From JAGQSZ01 sp049672765 (GTDB taxonomy: Bacteria > Actinomycetota > Acidimicrobiia > Acidimicrobiales > Microtrichaceae): a stretch of DNA of 17,062 nt. Below the pieces are notes generated by a model. It did not search any database, was not told where the DNA came from, and worked only from the letters and a program-made list of their open reading frames with translations. This document shows positions 14,296-17,062 of this stretch, piece after piece. A program made the translations under genes and the position numbers. How positions within the stretch are numbered: position 1 is the stretch's first letter; every line of letters starts with the position of its first letter. The DNA is taken from positions 1-17,062 of the forward strand of contig JBATWQ010000326.1 in assembly GCA_049672765.1 (NCBI GenBank), written 5' to 3'.

Positions 14296-16479
14296 TTGAC
14301 TGCAACCGAACTCAAGGTGACGTTCCACGACCGTTATCACGACTCGCTTGCAGCGTTGGAGCCGATCGAGATGCAGCGGGCGAACAGTGCGCTGCTTCAG
14401 TTCAAGCAGGATCCAAACCACCCGAGCCTGAACCTCCACCCGATCAGTGGCGCCCGACCGGGCTTCATGTCGATCCGTGCCGGCAAGGAGCTGCGAATTG
14501 TCCTCTACGTGCGAGGCAACACGTCGGTCTGGCTATTCGCCGATCACCACGACGACGCCTACGGGCGCGCGTGCCGGCTCCGCATGGCCATTAACCCGAA
14601 CGAGGGGATTGCCATCCTCGGGTTGGATGGCAGCGCTTACGTACCGCTCGAAACCCCAGCGCCTTGGACTGATCCCGATCCGGTCGTCGACCCATCGATT
14701 CGCCGTCCGCTAGATCATTGGACTGACGCCGAGCTCGCTCAGGTCGGCATCGTGGGGAACGACCTGTCGATGGTGCGGGCGCTGCTGACAGCTGAAGAAG
14801 CGATCTTGTTGCTCGACCAGCCAGGCTGGGACGACCAGCGGGTCGACACCCTGCTCGAGATGATCGAGCGGACACCCGATTCGTTCTTCGCAGGCACCCT
14901 GACCGGCGACGAAGATGTGGCAGCCGAGGAGCGACTGCGAGATGCCGTCACTCGGTTCGGCGTGCTCGCTGGACTGTCCCCCCTATTTGACGAAGACGAG
15001 CTTGAACGCATCGCGTCCGCGCCGATCGAGGAGTGGATGCTGTTCCTGCACCCCGACCAGCGCGCCCTGGTCGACAAGTCGTTCAACGGACCGGCACGGG
15101 TCCGGGGCGCAGCCGGCACCGGCAAGACGGTCGTCGCGCTGCATCGCGCTGCGGTGCTCGCCAAGCGCTACCCGGAGCCCGACGAGCGGATCCTCGTCAC
15201 GACGTTCCTCAAGTCGCTGACACCGGTGCTCGAGCAGCTCTATCGTCGGCTGCCCTCAGCGCAGCACGGCCGAGTCGACTTCCTCAACATCGACAAGATC
15301 ACCTATCGGATCTGTGCCGAGGCTGGGTCACGTCCGAATATCGATGTCCGAGCTGTCGACAGCGCCTTCGCCAGCGCGTGGAAGAAGGTCGTCACCGACG
15401 ACTCGCCGATCGCCCGTGCAGGGCTCACCCGCGAGTACATGCGCGACGAGATCAACGCCGTCATAAACGGTCGTGGCATCACCGACCTCGACACCTATCT
15501 CGACGTTCGTCGCACCGGCCGCAAGACGCAGTTCGGGGATGCGCTTCGGCGCCAGACCTGGGAGCTGAAGGATCATTGGGATGCCGGCAAAGCGCAACGT
15601 GGCGCCGAGGACTTCCACGACCTGGCGATCCGAGCGCGTGATATTGCACGGGCTCGGTCCGAGCCGACGTATCGGGCGGTGATCATTGACGAGGCGCAGG
15701 ACCTGACGCTCGTCGGCCTGCAGTTGCTGCGGGCACTCGTAAACGGTCAGGGCCCGGATCGACCCGATGCTCTCTTCATCTCGGGCGACGGCGCGCAGCG
15801 CATCTACCCGGGTGGGTTCACGCTCCGTCAGGCGGGGGTCGAGGTGCGGGGCCGAACTGCGCTGTTGCACACGAACTACCGCAACACCGCCGAAGTGTTC
15901 ACAGCGGCGCTGAAGCTCGCCGGCGACGAAGCCGTAGAAGACCTGGACGAGGAGTATCGGCGCGACGAGGGCGTCGCCCACATCGGTCGCTCCGGTGCTC
16001 GCGTCGAGCTGATTTCGACAACCTCGCTCGACCGAGAGGTCGAGGCGATCATCGCCCGGTCCGACTCGATTATCGCCGCGGGCGGCCCGGTACAGCCGGG
16101 CGACATTGGCATCTTCTGCACGACGAACCATCAGGCCAAAGCCGTCCGCAAGGCGCTCGAGCAGCAGGGTCACGCCGCCCAGGACCTGAACGCCTACGAC
16201 GGAACACCGAGCGACAAGATCAAGGTCGGCACGCACCACCGGGCCAAGGGGCTCGAGTTCAAAGTCGTGTTCCTTCCCGGCTTGTCCGAGGACGAGTTCC
16301 CACGCCCTCGCGCCCCCGGCATGGACGAGCGCGAGTACGCCGACCGGCTCGCTCTCGAGAAGAGCGCCCTGTTCGTCGCCATGACCCGAGCGCGTGACCG
16401 ACTGATCCTGACATGCACCGGCGACCCCTCTCCGGTGCTCGAACCCGTCATCAGCGATCTTGACTGTCAGACCTACTGA
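14296..16479 (+). CDS. UvrD-like SF1 helicase with RelE/ParE-like N-terminal domain
   Basis: A 727-aa predicted ATP-dependent DNA helicase. The first ~95 residues resemble the RelE/YafQ/ParE toxin fold: a short strand (KVTFHDRYHDSL), two helices, PSLNLHPISGARPGFMSIRAG, a strand RIVLYV, and the terminal HHDDAYGRA with H and Y at positions typical of the family. SF1 motifs are complete: Walker A GAAGTGKT (271-278), DEAQD (465-469), GDGAQ (497-501), YRN (528-530), THHRAKGLE near 646-654, and VAMTRAR (694-700). No C-terminal nuclease is visible. The TTG start at 14296 has GAGGGG nine bases upstream; an upstream TTG (14272) adds eight residues. The next helicase gene begins 72 bases later on the same strand. 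Likely part of a defence or DNA-processing cassette (inference); whether the toxin-like domain still cleaves RNA is unknown. Confidence 0.85.
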   Translation: MTATELKVTFHDRYHDSLAALEPIEMQRANSALLQFKQDPNHPSLNLHPISGARPGFMSIRAGKELRIVLYVRGNTSVWLFADHHDDAYGRACRLRMAINPNEGIAILGLDGSAYVPLETPAPWTDPDPVVDPSIRRPLDHWTDAELAQVGIVGNDLSMVRALLTAEEAILLLDQPGWDDQRVDTLLEMIERTPDSFFAGTLTGDEDVAAEERLRDAVTRFGVLAGLSPLFDEDELERIASAPIEEWMLFLHPDQRALVDKSFNGPARVRGAAGTGKTVVALHRAAVLAKRYPEPDERILVTTFLKSLTPVLEQLYRRLPSAQHGRVDFLNIDKITYRICAEAGSRPNIDVRAVDSAFASAWKKVVTDDSPIARAGLTREYMRDEINAVINGRGITDLDTYLDVRRTGRKTQFGDALRRQTWELKDHWDAGKAQRGAEDFHDLAIRARDIARARSEPTYRAVIIDEAQDLTLVGLQLLRALVNGQGPDRPDALFISGDGAQRIYPGGFTLRQAGVEVRGRTALLHTNYRNTAEVFTAALKLAGDEAVEDLDEEYRRDEGVAHIGRSGARVELISTTSLDREVEAIIARSDSIIAAGGPVQPGDIGIFCTTNHQAKAVRKALEQQGHAAQDLNAYDGTPSDKIKVGTHHRAKGLEFKVVFLPGLSEDEFPRPRAPGMDEREYADRLALEKSALFVAMTRARDRLILTCTGDPSPVLEPVISDLDCQTY

Positions 16480-16551
16480 GTACCCTTCATTCCAACGGTG
16501 CCGATTCGTCGGTCAGGCGGCGCCGATCCAACTACTTCCCTGACCTTCCCC

Positions 16552-17062
16552 ATGGACATCTTCGACCTTCGAGAACGACTCATCGGCGACTACGAGTCGT
16601 TCGTCAGCAGCTTCCTTAGCTTCCGCGACCCGCGGATCGCGAAGCATGTCGAGACGAACCTGAAGGACGGCCACCTCTGGCCCGAGCCGCGCCTCGGGCT
16701 CAACCCCAGTTTCGAAAGCGGTGGAACGGTCGGCGCACACGTCGACGACGGAGTGCTGCACCCGAAGACACGAGAGATCTTCCGTTTCGGCAAGGAGAAC
16801 GGCGCCGGCAGCGAACTGCGCTTCCATCGCCATCAGGTCGAGGCAATTCACGCAGCCAAGCGCGACGCCAACTACGTGCTGACCACCGGCACCGGTTCGG
16901 GCAAGAGCCTCGGCTACATCGTGCCAATCGTCGACCACGTGCTGCGCTCCGGCTCCGGCAAGGGCGTGAAGGCCATCGTCGTCTACCCGATGACCGCGCT
17001 GGCGAACAGCCAGCGCGAAGAGCTCGACAAGTTCCTGAAGCTCGGGTTCGACGGCCACCCGC
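16552..17062 (+). CDS. Large SF2 DEAD/DEAH-box helicase, N-terminal part (truncated by window)
   Basis: The frame is open from ATG 16552 to the right edge (170 codons, no stop). The start MDIFDLRERLIGDYESF, then LWPEPRLGLNPSFE, then the Q-motif-like LRFHRHQVEAIHAAK, motif I TTGTGSGKS and motif Ia VVYPMTALANSQ mark the N-terminus of a large SF2 helicase. To my recollection this resembles the defence-associated DUF1998-containing helicases (DISARM DrmA/DrmB- or Druantia DruE-like), but the diagnostic C-terminus lies outside the window. No good ribosome site precedes the ATG. GTG 16498 would add 18 residues, and the frame is the same as that of the upstream gene, whose TGA (16477-16479) is the only stop between them. 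Co-transcription with the UvrD-like gene is likely. Confidence 0.8.
   Translation, partial: MDIFDLRERLIGDYESFVSSFLSFRDPRIAKHVETNLKDGHLWPEPRLGLNPSFESGGTVGAHVDDGVLHPKTREIFRFGKENGAGSELRFHRHQVEAIHAAKRDANYVLTTGTGSGKSLGYIVPIVDHVLRSGSGKGVKAIVVYPMTALANSQREELDKFLKLGFDGHP

Noticed and set aside
14024..14299. 91-codon plus-strand frame upstream of the helicase, considered as a possible antitoxin for the RelE-like domain
   Set aside because: Starts inside the hairpin element, has no ribosome site and no antitoxin-like features.
1..17062. CRISPR arrays, tRNA/rRNA genes, insertion sequences, phage attachment sites
   Set aside because: None seen: no regularly spaced repeats, no transposase-like protein and no cloverleaf-like sequence was recognised by eye.

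Overview
The window is GC-rich, gene-dense bacterial DNA that looks actinobacterial. The grounds are GTG/TTG starts, tightly overlapping operons, two lipoproteins with Ala/Gly-rich lipoboxes, PspC-type envelope-stress genes and a menaquinone/geranylgeranyl-reductase-type flavoprotein. A marine or soil Acidimicrobiia-like lineage would fit, but that placement is inference; there is no rRNA or marker gene to test it.

Layout. (1) 1-2813: a minus-strand FAD-dependent geranylgeranyl-reductase-family gene, diverging from a plus-strand secreted ScyD/ScyE-like beta-propeller gene; each is followed by a strong hairpin terminator. (2) 2897-7146: an envelope-stress module. A PspC/LiaF-like membrane protein and a small two-helix membrane protein are transcribed leftward. 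They diverge from a PspC-fused histidine kinase and its LuxR/NarL-type response regulator. An inverted repeat with an extra half-site sits between them. (3) 7195-13830: a complete branched-chain-amino-acid-type (HAAT) ABC importer split into two converging transcription units. livH-livM-livG-livF is on the plus strand; the substrate-binding lipoprotein, followed by a second lipoprotein with two Ig-like repeats, is on the minus strand. livH carries an unusual secreted Ig-like N-terminal extension and livG an unusual acidic, proline-rich tail. (4) 14296-17062: a UvrD-like helicase with a RelE/ParE-like N-terminus, then the start of a large SF2 DEAD/DEAH helicase cut by the window edge. This looks like the left end of a defence-type island.

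The most notable observation is a 94-nt sequence present twice, upstream of livH (7195-7288, plus) and upstream of the binding-protein gene (14055-13962, minus). The copies align without gaps at 78 of 94 positions and have the same orientation relative to the gene each precedes. Each begins with a long hairpin (16 bp perfect in one copy, 17 of 18 bp in the other) followed by conserved CTGGAG, CGTGCC and GACAACCTC blocks. It is a candidate shared cis-regulatory element (structured leader RNA or operator) that ties the two halves of the transporter together. I do not recognise it as a known family.
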